From: Comamonadaceae bacterium ALPHA2B
GTDB lineage: Bacteria; Pseudomonadota; Gammaproteobacteria; Burkholderiales; Burkholderiaceae_C
Assembly (NCBI GenBank): GCA_005503065.1
Contig: SCOE01000015.1
Span: 52,536 to 116,535, forward strand
Direction: 5' to 3'
Length of the DNA: 64,000 nt
Shown here: positions 8,315 through 18,446 of the stretch, piece by piece
Position numbering within the stretch: the stretch's first letter is position 1
Layout: every line of letters starts with the position of its first letter
Translations under genes and position numbers: made by a program
Notes under the pieces: model-generated
Databases searched by the model: none
Told to the model about the DNA's origin: nothing
Seen by the model: the letters and a program-made list of their open reading frames with translations, nothing else

Positions 8315-9700
8315 GTGAACGCCATCCGTTCCGGCACGGGCGAGCGCGCCACCATCGCCCGCCACGCCGGCACCGTGCTGGTGGGACAGCTCGCGGTGAT
8401 GGCCTTCGGCGTCACCGACACCATCGTCGCCGGCCGCTTCGCCGAGAACGCGCTGGCGGCGCTGTCGGTCGGGGCCGCCATCTTCATCAGCGTGTTCGTC
8501 TCGCTGATGGGCGCGCTGCAGGCACTGCTGCCGATCTGGGCCGAGTTGCACGGCGCGGGCCGCGGCCACGACATGGGCCGCTCCGTGCGGCAGTCGCTGT
8601 ATCTGTGCGGGGCCGCCATCGTGGTGGGCATGGCGGTGCTGCTCTTTCCGCAACCGCTGCTGCGCTGGACGCAGGTGCCCGAGGCGATGCAGACCGACGT
8701 CGCGCGCTACCTCGGCGTGCTGGCCTTCGCGCTGCCGCCTGCACTGCTCTTTCGCCTCTACAGCACGCTCAACCAGGCCCTGGGACGCCCGCAGCTCGTC
8801 ACCTGGCTGCAGCTCGGATCGCTGGCCCTGAAGCTTCCGCTGTCGATCCTGCTGACCTTCGGGGGCCTGGGCATACCGCCGCTCGGCCTGCTGGGCTGCG
8901 GGCTGGCGACGCTGGCCGTCAACTGGCTGATGCTCGGCATGGCCGTGTGGCTGCTGCGCACCCAGCCGCTGTACCGCGCCTTCGCGCTCTGGCGCCGCCC
9001 CGAACGGCCGGACTGGGCCCAGTTGCGGCAGTTCGCGCGGCTGGGCGTGCCCGGCGGGCTATCGGTGCTCGTGGAAGTCACCTCCTTCACGCTGATGGCG
9101 CTCTTCATCGCGCGCCTGGGCACCACCGCGGCGGCAGCGCACCAGATCGCCTCCAACCTCACCGCAGTGGCCTACATGGCGCCGCTGTCGCTGGGCCTGG
9201 CGACAAGCGCGCGCGTGAGCTACTGGCTCGGTGCGGGCGATGCCGCGAAGGCCCGCCATGCCTGCCGCCTGGGCTTCGAGCTGGCCCTGGCCTGTGCCCT
9301 CGTCGCGGCCGGCACCATGGCGGTAGCGCGCATGCAGTTGGCCGGGCTGTACTCCACCCACCCGGACGTGGTTGCCCTGGCCGCGACGCTGCTGCTGGCC
9401 ACGGCCGGCTACCACCTGGCGGATGCAACGCAGACGATGTGCGTCTTCGTGCTGCGCTGCTACCGCGTCACGGTGCTGCCGCTGGCCATCTACTGCGCGC
9501 TGCTGTGGGGGCTGGGGCTGGCCGGCAGCTACCTGCTGGCGTACCACGGGCTCGGCCCGGTCGCGGCGATGCGCTCGCCCCTGGCCTTCTGGATCATGAG
9601 CGCTGCGGCGCTGGGGCTCACGGCGCTGATCTTCGTGGTGCTGCTGGTGTCAGTCCTCAGGCGTTCACGCTCACCGGCCGCGCCGGCCGCAGCCGCGTGA
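8315..9700 (+). CDS. MATE-family multidrug/metabolite efflux protein
   Basis: Inner-membrane antiporter of 461 residues with about 12 helices in two halves. GQLAVMAFGVTDTIVAGRF near the N terminus and the second-half GVPGGLSVLVEVTSF are the paired MatE signatures. It exports cationic compounds using a Na+ or H+ gradient. The start is a GTG at 8315, 7 bp after the preceding stop. Its last 44 bp overlap the end of phoR on the other strand, a convergent overlap with no room for an intrinsic terminator. Confidence 0.9.
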   Translation: MNAIRSGTGERATIARHAGTVLVGQLAVMAFGVTDTIVAGRFAENALAALSVGAAIFISVFVSLMGALQALLPIWAELHGAGRGHDMGRSVRQSLYLCGAAIVVGMAVLLFPQPLLRWTQVPEAMQTDVARYLGVLAFALPPALLFRLYSTLNQALGRPQLVTWLQLGSLALKLPLSILLTFGGLGIPPLGLLGCGLATLAVNWLMLGMAVWLLRTQPLYRAFALWRRPERPDWAQLRQFARLGVPGGLSVLVEVTSFTLMALFIARLGTTAAAAHQIASNLTAVAYMAPLSLGLATSARVSYWLGAGDAAKARHACRLGFELALACALVAAGTMAVARMQLAGLYSTHPDVVALAATLLLATAGYHLADATQTMCVFVLRCYRVTVLPLAIYCALLWGLGLAGSYLLAYHGLGPVAAMRSPLAFWIMSAAALGLTALIFVVLLVSVLRRSRSPAAPAAAA

Positions 9701-10997
9701 CCGGGAACAGCAGCGCGAAGCGCGAGCCCTGCCCCGGCGTGCTCTCGATGCGCAACTGCGCACCGTGGCGCTGCGCGATGTGCTTGACGATCGCCAGGCC
9801 CAGGCCCGTGCCGCCGGTCTCGCGCGAGCGGCTGCGGTCGACGCGGTAGAAGCGCTCGGTCAGTCGCGGAACGTGCTCGGCCGCGATGCCCGGCCCGGTG
9901 TCGCGCACGGCGAACTCCCCACGGCCGTCGGGCAGCAGGCGCCAGGTCACCGTCACTTCGCCGCCCGGCGGCGTGTAGCGCACCGCGTTGCTCACCAGGT
10001 TGGACATGGCGCTCTGCAACTCGGTGGCCGCCCCCGAGAGTTCCGAATCGGATTCGATGGCGAAGAAGAGCCGGTGCCCCTGCGCCGACAGCCGCTCCGA
10101 CAGTCCGCGCGCCTCGTCTTCGCAGTGCGCGAGCAGCGCACGCACCCGCGTCCACTGGTTCATCGGCGGCGCGGCGCTCCCCTCCAGGCGCGACAGTGTC
10201 AGCAGGTCCTGCACCAGCGTGCCCATGCGCTGCGCCTGCTGCCCCATGAGGCCGAGGTAGCGGCTGCGCTCGTCCGCCTCCAGCGGCAAGCTCTGCAGCG
10301 TCTCGACGAAGCCGGTGAGCACCGTGAGCGGCGTGCGGATCTCGTGCGACACGTTGGCGACGAAGTCGCGCCGCATCGCATCCGCCTGTTCCAGCGCCGT
10401 GATGTCGCGCGTCAGCAGCAGCCGCCGGTTGCCGGCATAGGGATGCACCTGCACCGACAGCCGCATGAGCTTGCCGTGCGGCCCGGTCTGCATCGAGGGC
10501 GCGTCGATGATCACGTCGCGGCTGTAGTTCCACGATGCAAGGTAGGCCACGAAGGCCGGGTCCCGCACCAGGTTGGCCAGGTGCTGCTGCAGGTCGCGTT
10601 CGGCGTCGATGCCCAGCTGGATGGCCGCCGTCTGGTTGCACCATTCGATGCGCCCCTGCTCGTCAATCAGCACCACGCCGTTGGGTGAGGCCTGGATGGC
10701 TTCAAGGAATTCGTGCAGCCGGTCCTCGGCCTGCCGCGTCTGCTGCTCGCGCGTGCGCAGCAACTTGCGGATGCGCTCGGCCAGTTCGCCCCAGATCCCC
10801 GGACCGCGCGACGGCAGGCCGGCCGCGTCATCGCGCAGCGCCAGCAGCAGACGCTGTGCGCGCCATGCGTCGAGCAGCAGCCAGGCCAGCGCGCCGGCCC
10901 AGGCGCCGATCCACAGGAATTTCCAGCCAAACAGGGCTCCAACGCCCGCCCCACCTACGCAGGAAGCTATCAAAAACGTAGCAATTCGGAAAGGCAT
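9657..10997 (-). CDS. phoR: Phosphate-regulon sensor histidine kinase PhoR
   Basis: Membrane sensor kinase of 446 residues for the Pho regulon, partner of PhoB. Order: two N-terminal helices (about residues 6-42), a PhoR-type linker, a PAS domain (about 95-200, with SPNGVVLIDEQGRIEW), the HisKA box with phospho-acceptor His218 in NVSHEIRTPL, then the ATPase with the N box, DTGPGIA and GTGLGLAIV. It is the last gene of pstSCAB-phoU-phoB-phoR and follows phoB by 88 bp. Odd point: codons 7-27, encoding most of the first membrane helix, match a dispersed 60-bp repeat that is otherwise mainly intergenic in this window. Confidence 0.95.
   Translation of the reverse strand: MPFRIATFLIASCVGGAGVGALFGWKFLWIGAWAGALAWLLLDAWRAQRLLLALRDDAAGLPSRGPGIWGELAERIRKLLRTREQQTRQAEDRLHEFLEAIQASPNGVVLIDEQGRIEWCNQTAAIQLGIDAERDLQQHLANLVRDPAFVAYLASWNYSRDVIIDAPSMQTGPHGKLMRLSVQVHPYAGNRRLLLTRDITALEQADAMRRDFVANVSHEIRTPLTVLTGFVETLQSLPLEADERSRYLGLMGQQAQRMGTLVQDLLTLSRLEGSAAPPMNQWTRVRALLAHCEDEARGLSERLSAQGHRLFFAIESDSELSGAATELQSAMSNLVSNAVRYTPPGGEVTVTWRLLPDGRGEFAVRDTGPGIAAEHVPRLTERFYRVDRSRSRETGGTGLGLAIVKHIAQRHGAQLRIESTPGQGSRFALLFPVTRLRPARPVSVNA
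10917..10979 (-). repeat. Dispersed 60-bp repeat, copy inside phoR
   Basis: Read on the minus strand, this stretch has TTTTTGATAGCT, then GGGCGTTGGAGCC, then TTTGGCTGG, in the same order and spacing as the intergenic copies at 18374 and 30147. The GCTACG before the core is also shared with the 30147 copy. It is translated as PhoR residues of about 7-27. Confidence 0.75.
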
Positions 10998-11085
10998 GGG
11001 AGGCGATTATCCGTACCGGCCAGGCGCCGGGAAACGGCCATGGATGGCCGGCGCCCGGCGGCAAGGCCCAGCGCCTGAGAGCGAC

Positions 11086-11778
11086 TCAGACGGTCGCCTG
11101 GGCGGTGAAGCGGTAGCCCGCGCCACGCACGGTTTCCACCATCACCGCGGCGGCGCCCAGCGATTCGCGCAGGCGCTTGACGTGCACGTCCACCGTGCGT
11201 TCCTCGATGAAGACGTGGTCGCCCCACACCTTGTCGAGCAACTGCGAGCGGCTGTGCACGCGCTCGGCGTTCTGCATCAGGTAGGCCAGCAGCTTGAACT
11301 CGGTCGGGCCCATCTTCAGGGGCGCGCCCTGCCAGGTCACGCGATGCGTCGCGGTGTCCAGCGCCAGCTCGCCCACCTCCACGCGCTCGGCTGCCGCCTC
11401 GGGGGCGCGGCGGCGCAGCACGGCGCGGATGCGCGCGAGCATCTCCTGCGTCGAGAAGGGCTTGGTGATGTAGTCGTCGGCACCGGCATCCAGGCCGGCG
11501 ACCTTGTCGGGCTCGTCGCCGCGGGCGGTGAGCATGAGGATGGGCACAGCCTTCGTGCGGGCATCCTTGCGCCACTGGCGGGCCAGCTGCAGGCCGCTCT
11601 GGCCGGGCAGCATCCAGTCCAGCAGGATGAGGTCGGGCAGGACGGCGTCGATCTCGCGCTGGGCCGAGATACCGTCTTCCGACCAGATCGGCTCGAACCC
11701 GTTGTGCCGCAGGTTCACGGCCAGGAGCTCGGCGATGGCGGATTCGTCTTCGACGATGAGGACTCTGGGTTTCTTCAT
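11086..11778 (-). CDS. phoB: Phosphate-regulon response regulator PhoB
   Basis: OmpR-family response regulator of 230 residues that binds Pho boxes when phosphorylated by PhoR. The receiver domain shows the acidic pair DE at residues 11-12, phospho-acceptor Asp54 in LLDWMLPG, and Lys106 in ITKPFS. The C-terminal winged helix has GPTEFKLLAYLM and RTVDVHVKRLRESL. I chose the ATG at 11778 (MKKPRVLIVED); the frame is open further upstream, but that part runs through a repeat element. It is preceded by phoU with a 135-bp gap filled by that repeat. Confidence 0.96.
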   Translation of the reverse strand: MKKPRVLIVEDESAIAELLAVNLRHNGFEPIWSEDGISAQREIDAVLPDLILLDWMLPGQSGLQLARQWRKDARTKAVPILMLTARGDEPDKVAGLDAGADDYITKPFSTQEMLARIRAVLRRRAPEAAAERVEVGELALDTATHRVTWQGAPLKMGPTEFKLLAYLMQNAERVHSRSQLLDKVWGDHVFIEERTVDVHVKRLRESLGAAAVMVETVRGAGYRFTAQATV

Positions 11779-11797
11779 GTCAATGCGGATACGGGTA

Positions 11798-11902
11798 CCG
11801 AACGCAGAGGGCGCAGAGATTTCGCAGAGGGCGCAGAAGCAAGACCAAATTTCTGGCTTCTTTTTGCGACCTCTGCGCAACCTTTGCGTTCTCTGCGTTC
11901 GG
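11798..11902. repeat. Long hairpin repeat, copy 1 (phoU-phoB gap)
   Basis: Imperfect inverted repeat of about 105 bp. The left arm begins CCGAACGCAGAGGGCGCAG and repeats the GCAGAGGGCGCA unit; the right arm ends TTTGCGTTCTCTGCGTTCGG, the reverse complement of the left outer arm. A second copy lies at 12652-12759 in the same operon. Confidence 0.85.
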
Positions 11903-11913
11903 CTGTCCGACTT

Positions 11914-12615
11914 CTATTGCAATGCCGACTCGATCTCTTCCATCGAGGTATGCCGCACATCGGCACCCTTGACGATGTAGATGATGAACTCGGCGATGTT
12001 CTTGGCGTGGTCACCGATGCGTTCGATGGCCTTGGCCAGGAACAGCAGGTCCAGGCTGGGGGAGATGGTACGCGGGTCTTCCATCATGTAGGTGACCAGC
12101 TTGCGCACGAAGCCGTCGAACTCCTGGTCGATCAGGTCGTCGTCCTTGAGGATCGACAGCGCCGCCGCGGTGTCCAGCCGCGCGAAGGCGTCCAGCGCCT
12201 TGCGCAGCAGGCCCGAGGCCAGATCGGCCGCCACGCGCAGCTCGGTGGCCGGCAACTGGCGGGCCGAGCCGCTTTCGATGATCGACTTGACCATGCGGGC
12301 GATCTTGTTCGCCTCGTCGCCCACGCGCTCGAGGTTGGCGGTGGTCTTGCTGATCGCGATCAAGAGGCGCAGGTCGCGGGCCGTGGGCTGGCGGCGGGCG
12401 ATGATCGACGACAGCTCGCGGTCGATCTCCATCTCCATCGCATTGACCTTGTGCTCGGTCGCCATCACGCGTTCGGCGGTCTCGACGTCGAACTGCAGCA
12501 GCGCATGGATCGCCAGCCGGATCTGCGACTCGGCCATGCCGCCGAGCTCCATCACGCGCGAGGAGACGCCGTTGAGTTCGCTGTCGAACTGGCTGGAAAG
12601 GTGTTTTTCAGTCAT
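11914..12615 (-). CDS. phoU: Phosphate-transport regulator PhoU
   Basis: Cytoplasmic helical protein of 233 residues that couples the PstSCAB transporter to PhoR and damps the Pho response when phosphate is plentiful. The two PhoU repeats are visible, with the metal-site helices around EHKVNAMEMEIDRE and ERIGDHAKNIAEF and the paired ERVGDEANKIARM in the first half. The ATG at 12615 gives MTEKHLSSQFDSELN, a normal start. It sits between pstB and phoB, flanked on both sides by copies of the same long hairpin repeat. Confidence 0.96.
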   Translation of the reverse strand: MTEKHLSSQFDSELNGVSSRVMELGGMAESQIRLAIHALLQFDVETAERVMATEHKVNAMEMEIDRELSSIIARRQPTARDLRLLIAISKTTANLERVGDEANKIARMVKSIIESGSARQLPATELRVAADLASGLLRKALDAFARLDTAAALSILKDDDLIDQEFDGFVRKLVTYMMEDPRTISPSLDLLFLAKAIERIGDHAKNIAEFIIYIVKGADVRHTSMEEIESALQ

Positions 12616-12651
12616 TCTGTTGTCCTTATGAAGCGAGTTGAATACGGACTA

Positions 12652-12759
12652 CCGAACGCAGAGGGCGCAGAGATTTCGCAGAGGGCGCAAAGAATTCAAA
12701 TAAAAGATTTGGCTTCCCTTCTGCGCCCTCTGCGTCACCTTTGCGTCCTCTGCGTTCGG
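12652..12759. repeat. Long hairpin repeat, copy 2 (pstB-phoU gap)
   Basis: Second copy of the inverted repeat described at 11798. It has the same outer arms (CCGAACGCAGAGGGCGCAG at the left, CTCTGCGTTCGG at the right) and a diverged loop rich in A and T. It lies between the pstB stop and the phoU start. Confidence 0.85.
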
Positions 12760-12779
12760 CTGTCCGCCTCCGCTTTCTT

Positions 12780-13562
<783 letters not shown>

Positions 13563-13582
13563 GTCTTTCTTCTCTCTCTTTT

Positions 13583-14467
13583 TCAGTTCTTGCCGCGCGT
13601 CAGCACGCGGGCCAGGATGTTCAGCGCCAGCACGGCGACGGTGATCAGGAACACGCCGGCCCACGCCAGCTTCTGCAGGTTCGGATCGATGTTCATGGCG
13701 AACTTGAAGATCGTCACCGGCAGGCTCGCCATCGGCGAGCTGAGGTCGGACGTCCAGAACTGGTTGTTCAGGGCCGTGAACAGCAGCGGCGCCGTCTCGC
13801 CGGCGATGCGCGCCACCGCCAGCAGGATGCCGGTGACGACGCCGGCACGCGCCGCGCGCAGCGTGATCGACAGGATCACCTTCCACTTCGGCGTTCCCAG
13901 CGCGTAGGCGGCTTCGCGCAGTCCGGGCGGCACCAGCTGCAGCATGTTCTCGGTGGTGCGGATCACCACCGGGATGGTGATCAGCGACAGGGCCAGCGCA
14001 CCGGCAAGGCCGGAGTAGCTCTTGAACTGCGCAACCACGATGGCGTAGACGAACAGGCCGATCACGATCGACGGTGCCGACAGCAGGATGTCGTTCACGA
14101 AGCGCACCAGCGACGAGAGCCAGCCCTTCGGGTTGTACTCGGCCAGGTAGATGCCGGCCATGATGCCGATGGGCGTGCCGATGAAGGTGGCCAGCCCGAC
14201 CATCACCAGCGAGCCGACGATCGCGTTCAGCAGACCGCCTTCGTCGCCGGGCGCCGGCGTCATTTCGGTGAAGATCGAGAGCGACAGGCCGCCCACGCCC
14301 AGGCGCAGCGTTTCCCACAGGATCCAGATCAGCCAGAACACGCCGAAGGCCATCGCGGCCAGCGACAGGGTCAGCGCGATCTTGTTGACGCGGTCGCGCG
14401 CCGCGAACTTGGCCTGGCGCTTCTCGGCCAGCGTCTTCGCGTTGAGCAGTGCTTCGCCGGTTGTCAC
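13583..14467 (-). CDS. pstA: Phosphate ABC transporter permease PstA
   Basis: Inner-membrane permease of 294 residues with six predicted helices. The EAA-type loop appears around [16 protein letters not shown], where the ATPase docks, and an acidic segment after helix 1 ([16 protein letters not shown]) is typical of PstA. The ATG at 14467 overlaps the pstC stop by 4 bp, so the two are translationally coupled. Confidence 0.96.
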   Translation of the reverse strand: MTTGEALLNAKTLAEKRQAKFAARDRVNKIALTLSLAAMAFGVFWLIWILWETLRLGVGGLSLSIFTEMTPAPGDEGGLLNAIVGSLVMVGLATFIGTPIGIMAGIYLAEYNPKGWLSSLVRFVNDILLSAPSIVIGLFVYAIVVAQFKSYSGLAGALALSLITIPVVIRTTENMLQLVPPGLREAAYALGTPKWKVILSITLRAARAGVVTGILLAVARIAGETAPLLFTALNNQFWTSDLSSPMASLPVTIFKFAMNIDPNLQKLAWAGVFLITVAVLALNILARVLTRGKN

Positions 14468-15495
14468 GATTTCTTCCCTTCGCTCTTCTTCATCCGGGCC
14501 AGCAGCAGCTTGGACAGCGACAGCACGACGAAGGTGATGAAGAACAGGACCAGCGCGAGGTACAGCAACGCGGCGCGGTGCATGTCGCTGCTGGCTTCGG
14601 CGAACTCGTTGGCGAGCACCGAGGTGATGCTGTTGGCGGCCTCGAAGACCGACAGCGATGCGAGCTGGTTGGCGTTGCCGATCACGAAGGTGACGGCCAT
14701 CGTCTCGCCCAGGGCGCGGCCCAGGCCGAGCATGATGCCGCCGATGACCCCGGCCTTGGTGTACGGCAGCACCACCTTGCTCACCACTTCCCAGGTCGTC
14801 GAACCCAGGCCGTAGGCCGACTCCTTCAGCAACGGCGGCGTGACCTCGAACACGTCACGCATCACCGAGGCGATGAAGGGAATGATCATGATCGCCAGGA
14901 TGATCCCGGCCGACAGGATGCCGATGCCCACCGGCGGGCCCGACACCAGCGCACCCAGGTAGGGCACGCCCGTGAGCAGCTTCTGCAGCGGCTGCTGGAC
15001 CCAGGTGGACAGGATGGGACCGAACACCAGCAGGCCCCACATGCCGTACACGATGGACGGCACGGCGGCCAGCAGTTCGATGGCCGTGCCCAGCGGGCGC
15101 TTGAGCCAGGCGGGCGAGAGCTCGGTGAGGAAGAGCGCGATGCCGAAGCTCACCGGCACCGCGATCACCAGGGCGATGATCGAGGTGGCCAGCGTGCCGT
15201 AGATCATGACCAGGCCGCCGAACTCGTTGGCGACGGGGTCCCAGGTGCTGCTGGCCAGAAAGCCCAGGCCGTACTTGGCGATCGCGGGCCAGGCGCCGGC
15301 GATCAGCGACAGCAGGATGCCGACGAGCAGCGCGAGCGTCAGCAACGCGGCGCCCTTGGCGGCCCAGCCGAAGAGCCGGTCGGCCATCGGGCCGGACCGC
15401 GCCTTCTTGGCGGGAGGAGGGGTGACCGTGCGCGCGCGCGCACGGTCGGCAGGCAGGTCCAGCGTGTTAGCGCCGGCGGTGAGGGTGGATGACAC
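14464..15495 (-). CDS. pstC: Phosphate ABC transporter permease PstC
   Basis: Inner-membrane permease of about 343 residues, partner of PstA. Helix 1 lies in the segment after MADRLFGW, and the EAA loop is [16 protein letters not shown]. An Arg/Pro-rich tail of about 35 residues precedes helix 1. The start is ambiguous: GTG at 15495 (then SSTLTAG) has GGAG seven bases upstream, whereas another GTG at 15540 has no clear ribosome site. I chose 15495. It lies about 100 bp after pstS. Confidence 0.93.
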   Translation of the reverse strand: MSSTLTAGANTLDLPADRARARTVTPPPAKKARSGPMADRLFGWAAKGAALLTLALLVGILLSLIAGAWPAIAKYGLGFLASSTWDPVANEFGGLVMIYGTLATSIIALVIAVPVSFGIALFLTELSPAWLKRPLGTAIELLAAVPSIVYGMWGLLVFGPILSTWVQQPLQKLLTGVPYLGALVSGPPVGIGILSAGIILAIMIIPFIASVMRDVFEVTPPLLKESAYGLGSTTWEVVSKVVLPYTKAGVIGGIMLGLGRALGETMAVTFVIGNANQLASLSVFEAANSITSVLANEFAEASSDMHRAALLYLALVLFFITFVVLSLSKLLLARMKKSEGKKS

Positions 15496-15592
15496 AGGTC
15501 GCTCCGTGGTGGGCGCGCGGTCCAGGCTGGCTCCTTCCACCGCGCGCCCTGTTCTGGTTCTTCTGTTGTGCTGCGAACGGCCGGTCAGCCGA

Positions 15593-16630
15593 TCAGTCCG
15601 GGCTCACGACCTTGCCGTCGGCGGCCTTGATCTGCGTCCACGACTTGGCGATGGCCGTCTTCACCGGGGCAGGCATCGGCACGTAGTCGAGGTTGTCGGC
15701 GGTGGTGTCGCCGTTCTTGTAGGCCCAGTTGAAGAACTTCAGCACGGTCGCGGCCTGCGCGGGCTTGTCCTGTGCCTTGTGCATCAGGATGAAGGTCGCG
15801 CCGGTGATGGGCCACGAGGCGTCGCCCGGCTGGTTCGTCAGGATCTGGTAGAAGCTCTTGTCCCACTCGGCGCCGGCCGCGGCGGCCTTGAAAGCCGTGT
15901 CTTCCGGCGAGACGAACTTGCCTGCGGCGTTCTGCATCTGGGCGTAGACCATCTTGTTCTGCTTCACGTAGGCGTACTCGACGTAGCCGATCGAGTTGGG
16001 CAGTCGGCCGACGAAGGCGGCGACGCCCTCGTTGCCCTTGCCGCCCGCGCCCGTGGGCCAGTTGACGGCGGTGCCCTCGCCCACCTTGGACTTCCACTCG
16101 GCGTTGACCTTCGAGAGGTAGTTGGTGAACAGGAAGCTGGTGCCCGAACCGTCGGCGCGGCGCACGGGTGCGATCGCGGCGTCAGGCAGGTTCAGCGACG
16201 GGTTCAGGGCCTTGATGGCGGGGTCGTTCCACTTGGCGATCTTGCCCAGGTAGATGTCGCCCAGCACCGGGCCGCTGAGCTTGAGCTCGCCGGGCTTGAC
16301 GCCCTGGATGTTCACGACGGGGATCACGCCGCCGATCACGGTGGGGAACTGCAGCAGGCCCTTGGCCTGGAGTTCCTCGTCCTTCAGGGGCGCGTCCGAC
16401 GCGCCGAAGTCGACGGTCTTGGCCTCGATCTGCTTGATGCCGGCGCCCGAGCCGACGGATTGGTAGTTGATCTTGATGCCGGTGGCCTTGTTGAAGTCGG
16501 CCGCCCACTTCGAATACAGCGGTGCCGGGAAGCTGGCGCCGGCGCCGGTGGCTTCCTGGGCGAAGGCGGGGACATGGGCGAAAGCCGCGACGGCGAGGCC
16601 GGCGACTGCAATTTGAAACGAGGTTTTCAT
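15593..16630 (-). CDS. pstS: Periplasmic phosphate-binding protein PstS
   Basis: Phosphate-binding protein of 345 residues that delivers phosphate to PstCA. A Sec signal peptide of about 24 residues ends ...HVPAFA, after which the mature protein opens with [15 protein letters not shown], the usual PstS start. Phosphate ligands appear in GSGAG and [11 protein letters not shown] chose the ATG at 16630 because it begins the signal peptide; the frame is open upstream but runs through the promoter. A Pho box lies 64 bp upstream with a TACAGT -10 hexamer about 10 bp further on, so it is very likely the first, strongly PhoB-driven gene of the operon. Confidence 0.97.
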   Translation of the reverse strand: MKTSFQIAVAGLAVAAFAHVPAFAQEATGAGASFPAPLYSKWAADFNKATGIKINYQSVGSGAGIKQIEAKTVDFGASDAPLKDEELQAKGLLQFPTVIGGVIPVVNIQGVKPGELKLSGPVLGDIYLGKIAKWNDPAIKALNPSLNLPDAAIAPVRRADGSGTSFLFTNYLSKVNAEWKSKVGEGTAVNWPTGAGGKGNEGVAAFVGRLPNSIGYVEYAYVKQNKMVYAQMQNAAGKFVSPEDTAFKAAAAGAEWDKSFYQILTNQPGDASWPITGATFILMHKAQDKPAQAATVLKFFNWAYKNGDTTADNLDYVPMPAPVKTAIAKSWTQIKAADGKVVSPD

Positions 16631-16693
16631 GCTCTTCCTTTCGAAGGATCGTTGTGCCCCGGTGAGGGGTTGGGCGGACTGTAGGAAGCTTGT

Positions 16694-16710
16694 GTGACAG
16701 CACCGTGACA
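16694..16710 (-). promoter_or_regulatory. Pho box upstream of pstS
   Basis: On the minus strand two TGTCAC hexamers start exactly 11 bp apart (plus-strand GTGACA at 16705-16710 and 16694-16699). This is the spacing of PhoB half-site pairs. A TACAGT at 16678-16683 lies 10 bp downstream, the normal Pho-box to -10 distance. Confidence 0.85.
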
Positions 16711-16761
16711 TCGATCTCCCGAGGGAAAAGCGTGTTCCGGCGCTCCCTGGTACATGACAGC

Positions 16762-16778
16762 TGTCACGGTTTCGTCAT
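16762..16778 (+). promoter_or_regulatory. Pho box upstream of ppx
   Basis: On the plus strand TGTCAC (16762-16767) and CGTCAT (16773-16778) start 11 bp apart, 70 bp before the ppx start. It overlaps a perfect 12-bp palindrome TGACAGCTGTCA at 16755-16766. Confidence 0.65.
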
Positions 16779-16847
16779 CTGTCCCGAGCACCATCTGCGC
16801 CCCTGCAGCGCCGTTACCATGCAGGCTCACTCCCGGCTCTCCTTCCC

Positions 16848-18365
16848 ATGCAAAATGGCACCCGCCTGGCCGCGATCGACATCGGCTCCAACAGCTTCCG
16901 GCTCGAGATCGGGCGCGTCGACCACGGGCAGATCCACCGCAGCGAATACCTCAAGGACACCGTGCGCCTGGGCAACGGCCTGGACAGCGCGCGCAACCTC
17001 ACGCCCGAGGCCATGCAGCGCGGCTGGGACGCCCTCGCCCGCTTCGGCGAGCGGCTGGCGGGCTTCGAGCGCTCGCAGGTGCGCGCCGTGGCCACCCAGA
17101 CCCTGCGCGAGGCGCGCAACCGCGACGAGTTCCTGCTGCGCGCGCGGACCGTGCTGGGCTTCGGCATCGACGTCATTCCGGGGCGCGAAGAGGCACGCCT
17201 GATCTACCAGGGCGTGGCCCACCTGCTGCCGCAGGGCGAGAGCAGCGACGCCGAGCGCCGCCTGGTCATCGACATCGGCGGCCGCTCGACCGAGCTGATC
17301 ATCGGCCAGCGGTTCAAGCCGCTGGTCACCGAGTCCTACCGCGTCGGCAGCGTGGCCTGGTCGATGAAGTACTTCCCGCAGGGCCAGTTCACCGCCGGCG
17401 CCTTCCGCACCGCCGAGATCGCCGCCCAGGCGCTGCTCGACGATGCGCTGGGCAGCTACACGCGCGACCGCTGGGACGTGGCCTACGGCGCCTCGGGCAC
17501 CATCGGCGCGGTGGGCGACGTGCTGGCCGCGGCCGGCGGCGCGCCCGGCGTGGTCACGCGCGAGGGGCTGGACTGGCTGCTCGACCGGCTGCTCAAGGCC
17601 GGCAGCGCCGACAAGCTGCGCATCGAGGGCATGCGCGAGGACCGCAAGGCCGTCATCGGCGGCGGCGTGAGCGTGCTGCGTGCGCTGTTCGATCTGCTGC
17701 GCATCGACCACATGAAGGTCGCGGCCGGCGCGCTGCGCCACGGCGTGCTGTACGAGCTGCTGGAGCGCGACGAGGCGGTGGCCGACCTGCGCACCACCAC
17801 GGTGGAGCGCCTGGCCACCCGCTTCGATGCCGACGCCGCCCAGTCGGCCCGCGTCGAGGACGCCGCGAGCGCCCTCTTCGTCCAGCTCGTGCCCGAGGCC
17901 CGGGGCGGCGCGACGACCAGCCGCTCCGGCCGCTCGCTGCGCAAGCTGCAGTGGGCGGCCCGGCTGCACGAGATCGGCATGCAGATCTCGCACAGCGACT
18001 ACCACAAGCATGGCGCCTACATCCTCGACCATGCGGATGCGCCGGGCTTCGCGGTCAACGAGATGCACGTGCTGAGCCAGCTGGTGCTGGGCCACCGCGG
18101 CAAGCTGCGCAAGATCGAGCCCGCGCTGGACGAACCGGCCTTCGCCGCCCAGTTGCTGGCGCTGCGGCTGGCCGTCATCCTCTGCCACGCGCACCGCGAG
18201 CCTGAGCTGGCGGCGCTCAGCGTCGAAGCGGCGGGGCCGCGTGCTTTCGCCGTGCGGTGCAGTGCCGACTGGTGCGAGCGCTTCCCGCAGTCGGCACACC
18301 TGCTGCGCGAGGAAGTGCTGGCCTGGCAGAAGACGCCCTGGCGCCTCACGCTCACCGTGGGCTGA
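16848..18365 (+). CDS. ppx: Exopolyphosphatase / pppGpp phosphohydrolase
   Basis: Processive exopolyphosphatase of 505 residues, releasing phosphate from polyphosphate ends; the family can also hydrolyse pppGpp. The ASKHA-type phosphate-binding loops are present: AAIDIGSNSFRLEIG near the N terminus and VIDIGGRSTELIIG at about residues 140-153. The C-terminal half has an HD-like segment around LHEIGMQISHSDYHKHGAYI, as in long Ppx proteins. It is divergent from pstS with a Pho-box-like site in the shared gap, so induction at low phosphate is likely. Confidence 0.96.
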   Translation: MQNGTRLAAIDIGSNSFRLEIGRVDHGQIHRSEYLKDTVRLGNGLDSARNLTPEAMQRGWDALARFGERLAGFERSQVRAVATQTLREARNRDEFLLRARTVLGFGIDVIPGREEARLIYQGVAHLLPQGESSDAERRLVIDIGGRSTELIIGQRFKPLVTESYRVGSVAWSMKYFPQGQFTAGAFRTAEIAAQALLDDALGSYTRDRWDVAYGASGTIGAVGDVLAAAGGAPGVVTREGLDWLLDRLLKAGSADKLRIEGMREDRKAVIGGGVSVLRALFDLLRIDHMKVAAGALRHGVLYELLERDEAVADLRTTTVERLATRFDADAAQSARVEDAASALFVQLVPEARGGATTSRSGRSLRKLQWAARLHEIGMQISHSDYHKHGAYILDHADAPGFAVNEMHVLSQLVLGHRGKLRKIEPALDEPAFAAQLLALRLAVILCHAHREPELAALSVEAAGPRAFAVRCSADWCERFPQSAHLLREEVLAWQKTPWRLTLTVG

Positions 18366-18373
18366 GCGCTCTC

Positions 18374-18430
18374 TTTTTGATAGCTGATCGTGCCCGTCTG
18401 GCGGGCGTTTCGGCCACTTTGGGCTTGAAG
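18374..18430 (+). repeat. Dispersed 60-bp repeat (ppx-sixA gap)
   Basis: Contains TTTTTGATAGCTGATCG, then a CCCGTCTGGCGGGCG hairpin, then CGGCCACTTTGGGCTTGAAG. It is one of the clearest copies and fills most of the gap between the convergent ppx and sixA genes. Confidence 0.8.
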
Positions 18431-18446
18431 AGCGAGCCGAGGGCGA

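Noticed and set aside
13563..14318. Open frame joining pstB upstream through pstA
   Set aside because: The upstream part is a shifted frame of pstA; the PstB start at 13562 follows the pstA stop by 20 bp.
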